Of a stretch of DNA of 64,000 nt, positions 44,723-54,143 are shown one piece after another. The stretch spans positions 248,001 through 312,000 of the forward strand of contig NZ_PIQG01000001.1 in the NCBI RefSeq assembly GCF_003987435.1, given 5' to 3'. The translations under genes were made by a program, and so were the position numbers. The DNA is from Pseudidiomarina taiwanensis (GTDB taxonomy: Bacteria; Pseudomonadota; Gammaproteobacteria; Enterobacterales; Alteromonadaceae). The notes below the pieces were generated by a model that searched no databases, was not told the origin of the DNA, and worked only from the letters and a program-made list of their open reading frames with translations. Each line of letters begins with the position of its first letter. The first letter of the stretch is position 1.

Positions 44723-45532
44723 TCAGATTGCGAAAGAGCTCCAAACTGGAGCATGGTCAGATGGTTTTTCGATGCCTCGTAGCTCATAATCAATGCCGCT
44801 ATCGAGGCATTTTTCGGCAAGTGAGTGCGTCGCCATAATTAAGTCGATACGCAGGCCGCGATTGTCATCAAAGCCTCGTGAGCGATAATCAAACCAGCTG
44901 TAATGCTCGGTCGGTTCGGGGACACATTGGCGATAGGTATCCACAAGCCCCCAGCCAAGTAAGGTATTCAGCCATTCACGCTCTTCGGGTAGAAACGAAC
45001 ACTTGCCCGTTTTTAACCAACGTTTACGGTTTTGCTCACCAATCCCGATATCACAATCTTGATGCGAAATATTGACGTCACCCATCACAATCAGCTGCTC
45101 GCTGGGTTGATGATAGTGCTCAAGATAGCTCATTAAATCGGCATAAAACTTTTCTTTTGCCGGGAACTTCAGCGGGTGGTCGCGACTTTCGCCTTGCGGA
45201 AAATAGCCATTAAGGATCCGCACACGGCTACCATTGTCGGTAATGTAGTCCCCCATAATCATCCGTCGCTGCGCTTCGTCAGCATCTGTTGGGAAACCGA
45301 AAAGAGGGTTCTCTAATGGCTTTTTACTGAGCATCGCAACGCCGTAATGGGCTTTTTGCCCGTTATAGATGACGTGATAGCCCATGGCCTCGACATCAGC
45401 GACGGGGAAGGCTTCATCATGCACTTTAGTCTCTTGCAAACCAATCACATCGGGTTGATGCTTATCAATAACAGCCTGCAATTGATGAAGGCGAGCTCGA
45501 ATACCATTGATATTAAAAGAAATAACTTTCAT
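44723..45532 (-). CDS. xthA: Exodeoxyribonuclease III
   Basis: This 269-residue AP endonuclease/3'-5' exonuclease has [13 protein letters not shown] at the N-terminus, [13 protein letters not shown] with the metal Glu, [13 protein letters not shown] mid-protein and [12 protein letters not shown] and PSDHAPVW at the end. It repairs abasic sites. The length equals E. coli. It converges with yfbV, 15 bp apart. Confidence 0.97.
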   Translation of the reverse strand: MKVISFNINGIRARLHQLQAVIDKHQPDVIGLQETKVHDEAFPVADVEAMGYHVIYNGQKAHYGVAMLSKKPLENPLFGFPTDADEAQRRMIMGDYITDNGSRVRILNGYFPQGESRDHPLKFPAKEKFYADLMSYLEHYHQPSEQLIVMGDVNISHQDCDIGIGEQNRKRWLKTGKCSFLPEEREWLNTLLGWGLVDTYRQCVPEPTEHYSWFDYRSRGFDDNRGLRIDLIMATHSLAEKCLDSGIDYELRGIEKPSDHAPVWSSFAI

Positions 45533-45689
45533 AGCGAATATATAGGGCTAGATTAATGAAATGAGACCCTCAGTATCGCTTTTTCTCGCACTAGGTTCAA
45601 CGGCCGGCTATGCAACTAGTGAACCCCTTGCATTATTTAAGTATACTCGTGGGGTTTAAAACCGATATAACAAGAAAGAGAGCCGGTAC

Positions 45690-46757
45690 ATGAGCACACA
45701 ATGGTTACAAATCAAAGCCGGGCGCAAGGCATACGAACGGATTCAAGAATCAGGCTTTAATGCAAGTGATATTGAGTTAGTGCTAGGCGCGTCGGGTGGG
45801 CCAAAGTGGTTCGTGTTACAGGGGCTTGATCGGTTTTTATTCGGTGATTTCTTTCATCGCACCGAGCGTTCGATTAAGTTACTCGGCACTTCAGCTGGCG
45901 GCTGGCGTTTTGCCAGTTTAGGGCAACTTGACCCTGTTGCTGCTAGCGATTTATTTGCGCGGCTGTACAGTCATCAAACCTACAGCGACAAGCCAGATAT
46001 CGCTGAAATTACCCGCGAAGCAAAAAAGTTATTGGCTGAATATGTGCCCGATACAGCGGTGCAGCAAATTATTCAGCAAGGCAAATTTCTTCACCACATG
46101 ATCGTCGCCCGCTGTCAGGGCCTGACCGCTGTGGAAAATAAGCTGCAAGCATTGGGACTTTTAACCTCGGCGGCGGCAAATACGCTCAAGCGTGAGTGGC
46201 TTGGTAAGTTTTACCAGCGTGTAGTGTTTCATCATCCGCAGTCAGATGCCGCCTTCACCGAGCGTTGGTGCGATTTACCGACCATCAAAGTACCGCTATC
46301 GACCGATAACTTTCAGGATGCTTTGCTGGCAACCGGCTCGATTCCTATGGTGCTCGACGGCGTTCGCGATATTGCCGGTGCCCCAGCTGGGATGTATCGC
46401 GATGGCGGAATTACCGATTATCATTTTGATCTCGATTTAACCGGCATCGATGATCTGGTGCTGTATCCACATTTTCATCGTGAAGTTGTGCCGGGTTGGT
46501 TCGACAAGCACATTAAATCGCGCCGCTCCACAGGTAAGCATTGGCCGAATGTGATCTTTATGGCGCCAACGCGCGAATTTACAGAGTCGTTGCCGTACGG
46601 CAAAATTCCTGACCGCAAAGATTTTGCGAATATTCCTGCCGCGGAGCGGATCCAGTATTGGACGCATTCGATTAAGCAGGGCCAGCGTTTGGCCGAGCAG
46701 TTACATGAGTGGATTGAGTCAGGAAAAATTCGTGAAAAAGTTCAGTTGTGGACATAA
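45690..46757 (+). CDS. Patatin-like phospholipase family protein
   Basis: This 355-residue protein has an oxyanion-hole-like loop in LGASGGPKW, the nucleophile Ser68 in GTSAGGW and the acid Asp238 in YRDGGITDY, together the Ser-Asp dyad of patatins. The family hydrolyses acyl esters in lipids. No signal peptide is seen, so it is likely cytosolic or at the inner face. It abuts hemH (the stop at 46755-46757 is 15 bp before the ATG). The role is unknown. Confidence 0.85.
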   Translation: MSTQWLQIKAGRKAYERIQESGFNASDIELVLGASGGPKWFVLQGLDRFLFGDFFHRTERSIKLLGTSAGGWRFASLGQLDPVAASDLFARLYSHQTYSDKPDIAEITREAKKLLAEYVPDTAVQQIIQQGKFLHHMIVARCQGLTAVENKLQALGLLTSAAANTLKREWLGKFYQRVVFHHPQSDAAFTERWCDLPTIKVPLSTDNFQDALLATGSIPMVLDGVRDIAGAPAGMYRDGGITDYHFDLDLTGIDDLVLYPHFHREVVPGWFDKHIKSRRSTGKHWPNVIFMAPTREFTESLPYGKIPDRKDFANIPAAERIQYWTHSIKQGQRLAEQLHEWIESGKIREKVQLWT

Positions 46758-46772
46758 GTGATAGGTGTATGT

Positions 46773-47870
46773 ATGAAATATAAAGGCAGTCCAAAGTTTA
46801 GCCATGGTCAAAAAGATAAACTCGGGGTTTTGATCACCAATCTAGGGACCCCTGATGCACCGACCACACCGAAACTTCGTACTTATCTTCGGCAATTTTT
46901 GTCGGATCCTCGCGTGGTGGAAGTGCCACGCCTGATCTGGTGGATGATTTTAAACCTGATCATTTTGCGCATCCGTCCGCGCCGTTCTGCGGCCGCATAT
47001 CGAACCGTTTGGACTGAACGAGGGTCGCCCTTGTTGTACCATACTGCGGACCAAGCCGCAGGGCTGAAAGCGCGGTTGCAGCAAAGTTACGGTGAGGATG
47101 TCGAAGTCGCGTTTGCTATGCGCTACGGCAACCCCTCGATTGCTTCAGGCTTGCAGGATCTGTTCGATGCTGGAGCACGTAAATTGGTGGTGTTACCGCT
47201 TTATCCGCAATATTCCGCTGCAACCACAGGCTCGACCTTTGATGCGATCGCTGATGATTTTAAAACGCGCCGTTGGTTGCCTGATTTTCGCTTTATTACG
47301 CACTACCATGACCATCCGCAATTTATCAAAACGGTTGCTGAACGCATCCGTCAATTCTGGCAGCAGCATGGTCAGCCAGATAAATTGATTTTGTCCTATC
47401 ACGGGGTGCCGCTTAAGTACCTGCACAAGGGGGACCCTTATCACTGTGAATGCCACAAAACGTCACGCTTGATCGCGGCTGAGCTGGGCTTGGACAAAAG
47501 CCAGTATATGACCACGTTTCAGTCACGCTTTGGCCGTGAAGAGTGGTTACAACCCTACACCGATGAAACCTTAAAAGGCTTACCTGAGCAGGGCGTCAAA
47601 TCGGTGCATGTGGTTTGTCCGGGCTTTTCTTCAGATTGCCTTGAAACCATCGAAGAGATTGGCGAAGAGAACCGCGAGTACTTTATGGAAGCGGGCGGTC
47701 AAGACTATCACTATATTCCTGCATTAAATGCGCAAGACGATCACGTAGATTTGCTCTATACTTTAGTCACAAACGAATTATCAGGCTGGCGTCTTGCTCA
47801 CGATGAAGCTGAGCGAGCGCAGCGTGCAAAGGAGTTAGGTGACCCAGATGGCGGAACAGGACAAGCCTGA
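46773..47870 (+). CDS. hemH: Ferrochelatase
   Basis: This 365-residue enzyme inserts Fe(II) into protoporphyrin IX in the last step of heme synthesis. GVLITNLGTPDAP is the N-terminal signature, LSYHGVPLKYLHKGDPY carries the metal-site His, and CPGFSSDCLETIEEI is the C-terminal one. I start at the ATG at 46773 with AGGTG upstream, although a GTG at 46758 is in frame. The stop overlaps the small Cys-rich ORF. Confidence 0.95.
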   Translation: MKYKGSPKFSHGQKDKLGVLITNLGTPDAPTTPKLRTYLRQFLSDPRVVEVPRLIWWMILNLIILRIRPRRSAAAYRTVWTERGSPLLYHTADQAAGLKARLQQSYGEDVEVAFAMRYGNPSIASGLQDLFDAGARKLVVLPLYPQYSAATTGSTFDAIADDFKTRRWLPDFRFITHYHDHPQFIKTVAERIRQFWQQHGQPDKLILSYHGVPLKYLHKGDPYHCECHKTSRLIAAELGLDKSQYMTTFQSRFGREEWLQPYTDETLKGLPEQGVKSVHVVCPGFSSDCLETIEEIGEENREYFMEAGGQDYHYIPALNAQDDHVDLLYTLVTNELSGWRLAHDEAERAQRAKELGDPDGGTGQA

Positions 47871-48072
47871 GCAAGAGCAAACCACTGAAGCGCGCGAGCG
47901 CCAGTTTCAGGTGTCGACCAATCGTGGTCGAGCGCGGCATAAATTACGCTATGTTGAATCGTCCGTTGCGACGGGAGATGCAGGCGAATGTCGACTGTGT
48001 CGACCTAGTTTAAGCTCAGAGCCTGACGATAGCGAGCAATGCGACTCAGAGCCGCATGACGACAACAGCTAA
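47848..48072 (+). CDS. Small Cys-containing hydrophilic protein (74 aa), unrecognised
   Basis: This 74-residue frame starts inside the end of hemH and ends inside the start of the PLD gene (4-base ATGA-type overlap region at both ends). The N-terminal half is charged and has RGRARHKLRYVESSV. The C-terminal part has GECRLCRPSL and SEQCDSEP, so three Cys could bind metal or a cluster. The tail is very acidic. It is not a match to any family I know. AGGTG lies 6 bp upstream. The chain of overlaps argues that it is real. Confidence 0.5.
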   Translation: MAEQDKPEQEQTTEARERQFQVSTNRGRARHKLRYVESSVATGDAGECRLCRPSLSSEPDDSEQCDSEPHDDNS

Positions 48073-49513
48073 TCTCGCCCAGCAAGTTGCGGCGGCGCTT
48101 GCTGCTCATCCCGGCAAAACCGGTGTTTTACCGCTGACTCAGGCTCAACATGCGTTTGTTGCGCGCTTGCATCTTGCCGAGCAAGCGCAGCAAACACTTG
48201 ATTTGCAATATTATCTATGGCGTGCGGATCGCACCGGAACCTTCTTATTTGAAGCCGTTCATGCGGCTGCCGAACGCGGCGTAAAGGTCCGAATTTTACT
48301 CGACGACTTCAATACGGCAGGGCTTGATGCTTTATTGATTAGCCTTGCGCGGCACCCCAATATTGAAGTGAAACTGTTTAATGCACTGCGCATTCGCTGG
48401 CCGCGATTTATCAATTATTTCCTCGATTTTTCCCGACTCAACCGGCGTATGCACAACAAAGCCTGGTTGGTTGATGGGAAAGTCTTGATTAGCGGAGGGC
48501 GGAACATTGGCGATGAGTATTTTGGTGCGACCGATGCGCGACTCTTCGCAGACTTGGATGCGCTGCTATTAGGGCCTGTAGTGGATGCCACGCAAGCGGC
48601 TTTTGATGCCTATTGGGAGAGCGCCAGCGCGGTGTCCGTCGAACACTTATTGGATCAGTCGAAATCGCTGCGTTTATCTATGCTGGCCAAGCGCGCGCAG
48701 GGATTGCGCGAGCATCCTTTTACCCAAGATTATCTCAAGGCGTTAACCGATGATCCGTTTTGGCAAGAATTTCGCACCCAACAACTTGATTTACACTGGA
48801 CTGACGCGGAACTTGTGGTTGATTCACCGAGTAAGGGCCATGGGGTCTATGAACAACAGCATTTGTTGGCGCATCAGTTACAACAAAGCATCGGCTTGCC
48901 AAAGTCTGAGTTTTTGATTGTCTCACCCTATTTTGTGCCAACCCGCTCGGGTTTTGCTGAATTAGTTAAATTAGCTCGTAATGGTGTCGCCATTACCTTA
49001 TTAACCAACTCACTTGAGGCCACGGACGTTGCGGTGGTGCATGCCGGTTATGCGAAATGGCGCAAACGCTTGCTTGAGGCTGGGGTTAAAATATTCGAAC
49101 TACAGCGTTTGTCACCGCTGGCCCGCAAGCAAGAAAAACGCGCGCGCCGGAAAAAACTCAATGCCAAAGAGCGGCTCGGTACGTTTGCCTCGAGCCTGCA
49201 TGCAAAAACCTTTGTGGTCGATGGTGCGCGGGTGTTTCTTGGCTCGTTTAATTTTGATCCACGCTCGACCCAACTGAATACCGAGCTCGGTTTTGTGATT
49301 GATAGTCAGCACTTTGCCAAGACCATTCAAAACGCCTTCAACGAGGTGGTCCCTAATTATGCCTACCAGCTTGATATCGCCAATCAGCGGCTGATTTGGC
49401 GCGAGCGTATTGGCCGCCAAGAACGTATTCATTTACGCGAACCGGGCGCAAGTATATGGCGACGAATGGCATCACGAGTGTTATCGTGGTTACCAATCGA
49501 TTGGATGTTGTGA
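48056..49513 (+). CDS. clsC: Phospholipase D-family cardiolipin synthase-like protein (ClsC type)
   Basis: This 485-residue protein has two HKD motifs: MHNKAWLVDG (His133, Lys135, Asp140) and LHAKTFVVDG (His382, Lys384, Asp389). SGGRNIGDEYF and GSFNFDPRS follow them, as in ClsC/YmdC. It has no clear N-terminal membrane helix. The C-terminus is amphipathic and basic (RIGRQERIHLREP). It would make cardiolipin, or transfer phosphatidyl groups. It is followed by a beta-CASP gene after 22 bp. Confidence 0.9.
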   Translation: MTTTANLAQQVAAALAAHPGKTGVLPLTQAQHAFVARLHLAEQAQQTLDLQYYLWRADRTGTFLFEAVHAAAERGVKVRILLDDFNTAGLDALLISLARHPNIEVKLFNALRIRWPRFINYFLDFSRLNRRMHNKAWLVDGKVLISGGRNIGDEYFGATDARLFADLDALLLGPVVDATQAAFDAYWESASAVSVEHLLDQSKSLRLSMLAKRAQGLREHPFTQDYLKALTDDPFWQEFRTQQLDLHWTDAELVVDSPSKGHGVYEQQHLLAHQLQQSIGLPKSEFLIVSPYFVPTRSGFAELVKLARNGVAITLLTNSLEATDVAVVHAGYAKWRKRLLEAGVKIFELQRLSPLARKQEKRARRKKLNAKERLGTFASSLHAKTFVVDGARVFLGSFNFDPRSTQLNTELGFVIDSQHFAKTIQNAFNEVVPNYAYQLDIANQRLIWRERIGRQERIHLREPGASIWRRMASRVLSWLPIDWML

Positions 49514-49535
49514 CGACGTTGAAAAGGAGCTTGCC

Positions 49536-50891
49536 ATGCGTTTAGTCTTTTTAGGTGGGGCAGAAACGGTGACGGGGTCAAAGTATTTGCTCGAAACCGA
49601 TCGCACCCGAGTATTGGTCGATTGTGGCCTGTTTCAAGGCTATAAGTGGCTGCGACAGCGTAATTGGCAACCTTTGCCACTTGGCATCAACCATGTCGAT
49701 GCGATTGTGTTGACCCATGCTCACCTCGATCACTCAGGCTTTATCCCAGCGCTATACAAGCAGGGCTTTCGGGGGCGGGTGTTCACCCATTCAGGTACAG
49801 CAGGTTTGTGCCGTATCTTGTGGCCTGATTCTGGCAAAATCCAAGAAGAAGATGCCAAGTTTTATAAACGCCATGGTATCGGCAAACATAAAAATCCCGA
49901 ACCCCTTTATGATGAAGCAACCGCAGAAGCAGCGTGCACTTTGCTTGAGCCGGTTGAGTTTGAGCAGGAGTTTGAGATTGGTGATATTCAGTTTCGGATC
50001 CAGCCGGTCGGTCACATTTTAGGAGCCGGCTCTGTTATCGCCAGCCATCAGGGCAAGACTATTGGCTTTAGTGGCGATGTCGGCCGTCCTGACGACCTCA
50101 TGATGCAGCCGCCAAAGCCGTTACCCGATGTCGATGTGTTGTTACTTGAGTCAACCTATGGTGATCGGCTTCATGGTGAACACGATCCTTGGCAAGAGCT
50201 GAAACAAGTTGTCAATGACACGGCACAACGCGGCGGAGCGCTTTTGATTCCAAGCTTTGCTGTGGGGCGGGCGCAAGTCTTGCAATATATGTTGAGCACG
50301 CTCATGGATGCTGGCGAGATCCCGCCGTTACCGATCTTTCTTGATAGCCCAATGGCGATTTCAACCTCGGCGGTGTATCACAACTGCAATCACTATTTGA
50401 AACTGACCGAAGCAGATTTTGCCCGCGCAGAGCAGCGGGTGCAATTTACCCGCGATGTGGAGCAATCGAAAGCGATCGCCAAGCAAACTGGACCGCATAT
50501 TATTATTGCTGGAAGTGGGATGGCGACCGGTGGTCGTATCTTGCATCATTTTAAGCACTGGCTCGCCGACCATCGCAGTACTGTGTTGTTTTCAGGGCAT
50601 CAAGCTGGCGGCACCCGCGGTGCTAAGCTGATTAATGGCGTTGAGCGCATCAAAGTGCACGGTGAGTGGTTACAAGTGCGCGCGCAAATTCATCAGTTGG
50701 AGGGCTTATCAGGGCACGCAGACTATCAAGAAATTGGTGATTGGCTGCGCCAGTCTGAATTATCGGCGAATACCAAAGTTGTGCTAGTTCACGGTGAGCC
50801 CGATGCCCTTGAGGCCCAGTCAGACTACCTCAAACAGAACTTTCCGTTTGAGGTAGAGATTGCTGGGCATATGCAAGTGCTGCATCTGTAG
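49536..50891 (+). CDS. Beta-CASP metallo-beta-lactamase-fold hydrolase
   Basis: This 451-residue protein has the zinc motif HAHLDHSG (His61, His63, Asp65, His66), then GHILGAGS, FSGDVGRPDD and GLSGHADYQE, the beta-CASP/RNA-processing subgroup markers. Related bacterial enzymes (for example YsnN/KsgA-unrelated CPSF-like proteins) act as RNases, but the substrate here is unknown. AAGGAG lies ahead of the ATG at 49536. Earlier in-frame codons lie inside the PLD gene. Confidence 0.88.
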   Translation: MRLVFLGGAETVTGSKYLLETDRTRVLVDCGLFQGYKWLRQRNWQPLPLGINHVDAIVLTHAHLDHSGFIPALYKQGFRGRVFTHSGTAGLCRILWPDSGKIQEEDAKFYKRHGIGKHKNPEPLYDEATAEAACTLLEPVEFEQEFEIGDIQFRIQPVGHILGAGSVIASHQGKTIGFSGDVGRPDDLMMQPPKPLPDVDVLLLESTYGDRLHGEHDPWQELKQVVNDTAQRGGALLIPSFAVGRAQVLQYMLSTLMDAGEIPPLPIFLDSPMAISTSAVYHNCNHYLKLTEADFARAEQRVQFTRDVEQSKAIAKQTGPHIIIAGSGMATGGRILHHFKHWLADHRSTVLFSGHQAGGTRGAKLINGVERIKVHGEWLQVRAQIHQLEGLSGHADYQEIGDWLRQSELSANTKVVLVHGEPDALEAQSDYLKQNFPFEVEIAGHMQVLHL

Positions 50892-50907
50892 CGCGCAGCG
50901 AAAAGGC

Positions 50908-51513
50908 TTAGTTGGCCTGCGAGAAACTGACTGAGAAGGTTACGGGTACGACGTAGTCGATTTCGCTTAAACCCGCAATGTTACGGAGTTTCTCAATGCC
51001 ATCGACTAAGTCAAAGTCGGTAGCACGGACCATAATTGGGGCGGTCGTCGCGGCACTGAGCTGATTTGCGCTTAAACGTGTGACCATGACTTCGGCACTG
51101 ACTGACTTGGTGATATCACGAATGGTTAAGCTGAGGGGAATGTTCAAAGCCAATGTTTGGCCAATGCGAAGCGTCTGGACTTCTGCCATAGGTACTTGTC
51201 CTGCCGCTTCAATCAGCGGGAATTCGGCGGCGTTAAACAAGTGCTGCTGCATCCGCTCGTTGCGGATCGGGATTTGTGTATCAAGCGAGCTGAGGGCAAT
51301 TGCGATCTGCACTTGGCCATCGGTAATTTGTCCGTTTAACTCGGTAAAGCGATGGATTTCTGCAATGGTTTTGTTTTTAACCGATGCAAAGCGTAACTCG
51401 GCCTGATCGCTATTGAGCTGCCAAGTGCTTGCCGCAGCCGCACCGGTAAAGGTTAGACTTGTTAACATCACAGCAGTGCCGATAAGCGCAGTAAGTTTGG
51501 TTTTTCCCATCAC
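50908..51513 (-). CDS. YceI family periplasmic protein
   Basis: This 201-residue protein has a signal peptide (LIGTAVMLTSLTFTGAAAA) and the YceI beta-barrel, a lipocalin-like fold that binds polyprenyl chains. STWQLNSDQAELRFASVKN and the C-terminal DFDLVDGIEKLRNIAG are the ends of the domain. The function in vivo is not known. It converges with the beta-CASP gene and is divergent from the SulP gene. Confidence 0.88.
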   Translation of the reverse strand: MMGKTKLTALIGTAVMLTSLTFTGAAAASTWQLNSDQAELRFASVKNKTIAEIHRFTELNGQITDGQVQIAIALSSLDTQIPIRNERMQQHLFNAAEFPLIEAAGQVPMAEVQTLRIGQTLALNIPLSLTIRDITKSVSAEVMVTRLSANQLSAATTAPIMVRATDFDLVDGIEKLRNIAGLSEIDYVVPVTFSVSFSQAN

Positions 51514-51564
51514 AGTATGACTCCTCTCGATTAATCTGATGATTTGCGCATGCTAGCACAAAAT

Positions 51565-51606
51565 CGGCTTTAAATAAGCCGTTCAAATCAGGCCGTAATT
51601 TGCCTG
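51565..51606. other. Two adjacent inverted repeats in the yceI-sulP gap
   Basis: CGGCTT-TAAAT-AAGCCG (51565-51581) and CAGGC-N8-GCCTG (51589-51606) lie in the 182-bp divergent gap. They are spaced too far from either gene end to be terminators of a visible gene. They could be operators or hairpins in the leader RNAs. Function unknown. Confidence 0.35.
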
Positions 51607-51695
51607 AATGCCTGCTTTAAGGTAGTATGCGCGGCTCTAAAACCGATGCCTTTTATCCTTCCTGAACGCTTTAACAAAGCCTAGGTTATACCTTT

Positions 51696-53186
51696 ATGTG
51701 GAAAAACATTCAGCAGCAGTGGTTCTCAAATATACGCGCAGATGTGCTCGCCGGTTTAGTCGTGGCGCTGGCATTAGTTCCTGAGGCCATTGCTTTTTCG
51801 ATTATCGCCGGAGTTGACCCGAAAGTCGGTCTATATGCTTCGTTTTGTATTGCCGTGATCATCGCTTTTGTGGGTGGCCGGCCTGGCATGATTTCTGCGG
51901 CGACGGGTGCTATGGCACTGTTGATGGTGACCTTGGTTAAAGAGCATGGGCTGCAATACTTATTGGTGGCCACTTTGCTCACCGGGGTGATTCAGATCAT
52001 CGCAGGTTATTTAAAGCTCGGCGAGCTGATGCGCTTTGTCTCGCGCTCGGTGGTAACGGGCTTTGTTAACGCCTTAGCCATTTTGATTTTCATGGCGCAG
52101 TTGCCGGAACTAACCGATGTCTCGTGGCATGTCTATGCGATGACCGCTGCAGGCCTCGGGATTATTTACTTATTCCCCTATGTGCCGGTGCTTGGCAAAG
52201 TGATTCCATCCCCCTTGGTGTGCATTATCGGCTTAACCATTGTCGCGATTGTGTTTCAAATCGATATCCGCACAGTAGGGGATATGGGACAACTGCCGGA
52301 CACGTTACCGGTGTTTTTGTGGCCGGATGTTCCGCTTAACCTTGAAACACTGCAAATTGTTTTACCTTATAGCCTTGGTCTTGCCGCTGTGGGTTTGCTC
52401 GAGAGTCTGATGACCGCGACGATTGTCGATGATTTAACCGATACCTCATCGGATAAAAATCGCGAGTGTAAAGGCCAAGGGCTTGCCAATATTGGCGCGG
52501 GTTTATTCGGTGGAATGGCCGGTTGTGCGATGATTGGACAATCCGTGATCAACGTAAAATCAGGCGGTCGCACCCGGCTGTCGACTTTTGTGGCCGGAAC
52601 GTTTTTAATGATCTTAATTTTGCTGCTCGATGATTGGCTCAAGCAGATCCCAATGGCAGCTCTGGTTGCAGTGATGATTATGGTCTCAATTGGGACCTTC
52701 AGTTGGGATTCCATTCGCAACCTGCGCAAGCATCCCTTGTCGACCAATATCGTTATGTTAAGCACAGTGATTGTAGTGGTTGCAACCCATAACCTCGCAC
52801 TAGGCGTGGGGGTTGGCGTACTGCTTGCTGCGGTGTTCTTTGCGAATAAAATTGGTCACTACATGGATGTGCAGTCGAGCTTAAGTCAAGATGGCAAAGT
52901 TCGTACCTACACTGTGATTGGTCAGGTGTTTTTTAGCTCTGCTGACAAATTCATCGCCGCATTTGATTTCAAAGAGGCGGTTAGCCATGTGGTGATTGAT
53001 CTCAGTCGTGCGCATTTCTGGGATATCACCGCAGTTGGGGCACTCGATAAAGTGGTGATCAAACTACGCCGTGAGGGTGCAGAGGTTGAAGTGTTAGGGT
53101 TAAATGAAGCCAGCAGCACGATCGTCGATCGCTTTGGTGTGCATGATAAGCCCGATGCCATTGACCGCTTAATCGAGAACCATTAA
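51696..53186 (+). CDS. SulP family anion transporter
   Basis: This 496-residue inner-membrane protein has about ten to twelve helices. [20 protein letters not shown] is the SulP signature, and a C-terminal STAS domain carries [18 protein letters not shown]. Members move sulfate, bicarbonate or dicarboxylates. The ion is unknown here. The gene for a universal stress protein follows 13 bp later. No carbonic anhydrase is present in the window. Confidence 0.9.
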   Translation: MWKNIQQQWFSNIRADVLAGLVVALALVPEAIAFSIIAGVDPKVGLYASFCIAVIIAFVGGRPGMISAATGAMALLMVTLVKEHGLQYLLVATLLTGVIQIIAGYLKLGELMRFVSRSVVTGFVNALAILIFMAQLPELTDVSWHVYAMTAAGLGIIYLFPYVPVLGKVIPSPLVCIIGLTIVAIVFQIDIRTVGDMGQLPDTLPVFLWPDVPLNLETLQIVLPYSLGLAAVGLLESLMTATIVDDLTDTSSDKNRECKGQGLANIGAGLFGGMAGCAMIGQSVINVKSGGRTRLSTFVAGTFLMILILLLDDWLKQIPMAALVAVMIMVSIGTFSWDSIRNLRKHPLSTNIVMLSTVIVVVATHNLALGVGVGVLLAAVFFANKIGHYMDVQSSLSQDGKVRTYTVIGQVFFSSADKFIAAFDFKEAVSHVVIDLSRAHFWDITAVGALDKVVIKLRREGAEVEVLGLNEASSTIVDRFGVHDKPDAIDRLIENH

Positions 53187-53199
53187 CAGGAGCGCTAAC

Positions 53200-54054
53200 A
53201 TGACACAGATTATTACTTGTATCGATGGTTCAGCAGCAAGCGATGCGGTCCGCCAATATGGGGTATGGGCAGCGCGTCGTTTAACTGCACCGCTTACTTT
53301 TTTGCATGTACTCGATGAGCGCAGTTACCCCGTGGCGACCGATGCCAGCGGTAATATTGGACTTGGTAGTCGCGAACACTTACTTGAAGAGCTTGCAAAA
53401 CTTGATCATGAGCGCGCTAAAATCGCACTTCAACATGGTGAGCATATGCTTGAAGCGGCTCAGCAACACGCCTTAGCAGCTGGCGTTGAACAGGTGCAAT
53501 GGCGTCAACGGCACGGTGATTTAGCTGAATCGGTGGCAGCCTTACAAGCCGACACACGGCTTATTGTGCTAGGCCTTCATGGTGAGCAAACCAGCGAGAA
53601 GCCTGAATTGCTGGGGACTCATATCGAGACGGTTATTCGTACCGCCAGCAAACCGGTGTTATTGACTGCACTTGAATATCAAGAGCCGACCAGCGTGTTA
53701 TTCGCATTTGATGGCAGCGAAACCGCCCAAAAAGGCATTGCCATGGTGGCCCAAAGTCCACTGTTTCTGGGCTTGCCTATTCATGTCGTGGCAGTCAGTT
53801 CAAACCCAACGCAAGAGTTGCAGCAGCAGCTGCACGCGGCGGCTAAGGTGCTCGCTGAAGCAGGCCATGAAGTGGTCACTAAAGTATTAGCAGGCGAGGT
53901 GGAACCCACTTTACATGGTTATCAGGCCGAAGCTGGCTTGGATATGCTGGTCATGGGAGCCTACGGGCATTCACGCTTACGCCAATTCTTGTTGGGCAGC
54001 ACCACCACGCACATGCTGCGCAAATCTGTTACGCCAGTACTGGTTTTGCGGTAG
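53200..54054 (+). CDS. Tandem-domain universal stress protein
   Basis: This 284-residue protein has two Usp domains. The first starts IITCIDGSAASDAVRQYG and the second SVLFAFDGSETAQKGIAM. The C-terminal G2xG9xG(S/T) loop reads MGAYGHSRLRQFLLGSTT and suggests ATP binding. The position after a SulP transporter suggests it may regulate that transporter. Usp proteins generally accumulate in stationary or stressed cells. Confidence 0.9.
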   Translation: MTQIITCIDGSAASDAVRQYGVWAARRLTAPLTFLHVLDERSYPVATDASGNIGLGSREHLLEELAKLDHERAKIALQHGEHMLEAAQQHALAAGVEQVQWRQRHGDLAESVAALQADTRLIVLGLHGEQTSEKPELLGTHIETVIRTASKPVLLTALEYQEPTSVLFAFDGSETAQKGIAMVAQSPLFLGLPIHVVAVSSNPTQELQQQLHAAAKVLAEAGHEVVTKVLAGEVEPTLHGYQAEAGLDMLVMGAYGHSRLRQFLLGSTTTHMLRKSVTPVLVLR

Positions 54055-54118
54055 ATTGTCGACAATTAGACCGAAGTCTAATTGATTTGATCGTATAAAT
54101 GCCGTAATATGTCGACAT
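54055..54118. promoter_or_regulatory. Operator region for the prp regulator: paired palindromes and a 9-bp inverted repeat
   Basis: ATTGTCGACAAT (54055-54066) is a perfect palindrome, and a second TGTCGACA core lies at 54110-54117, 53 bp (about five helical turns) from the first. Between them is a perfect inverted repeat, CAATTAGAC-CGAA-GTCTAATTG (54063-54084). The GT/AC half-sites fit GntR/FCD-family operators. The right-hand core abuts the -10 element. Confidence 0.6.
54082..54110 (+). promoter_or_regulatory. Promoter of the prp operon
   Basis: TTGATT (54082-54087) and TAATAT (54105-54110) are exactly 17 bp apart, 34 bp ahead of the regulator ATG. The inverted repeat at 54063-54084 touches the -35, and TGTCGACA overlaps the end of the -10, so a bound regulator would block polymerase. 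Confidence 0.6.
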
Positions 54119-54143
54119 TCTTGCAGGTGTGCATGGAGTCAGA

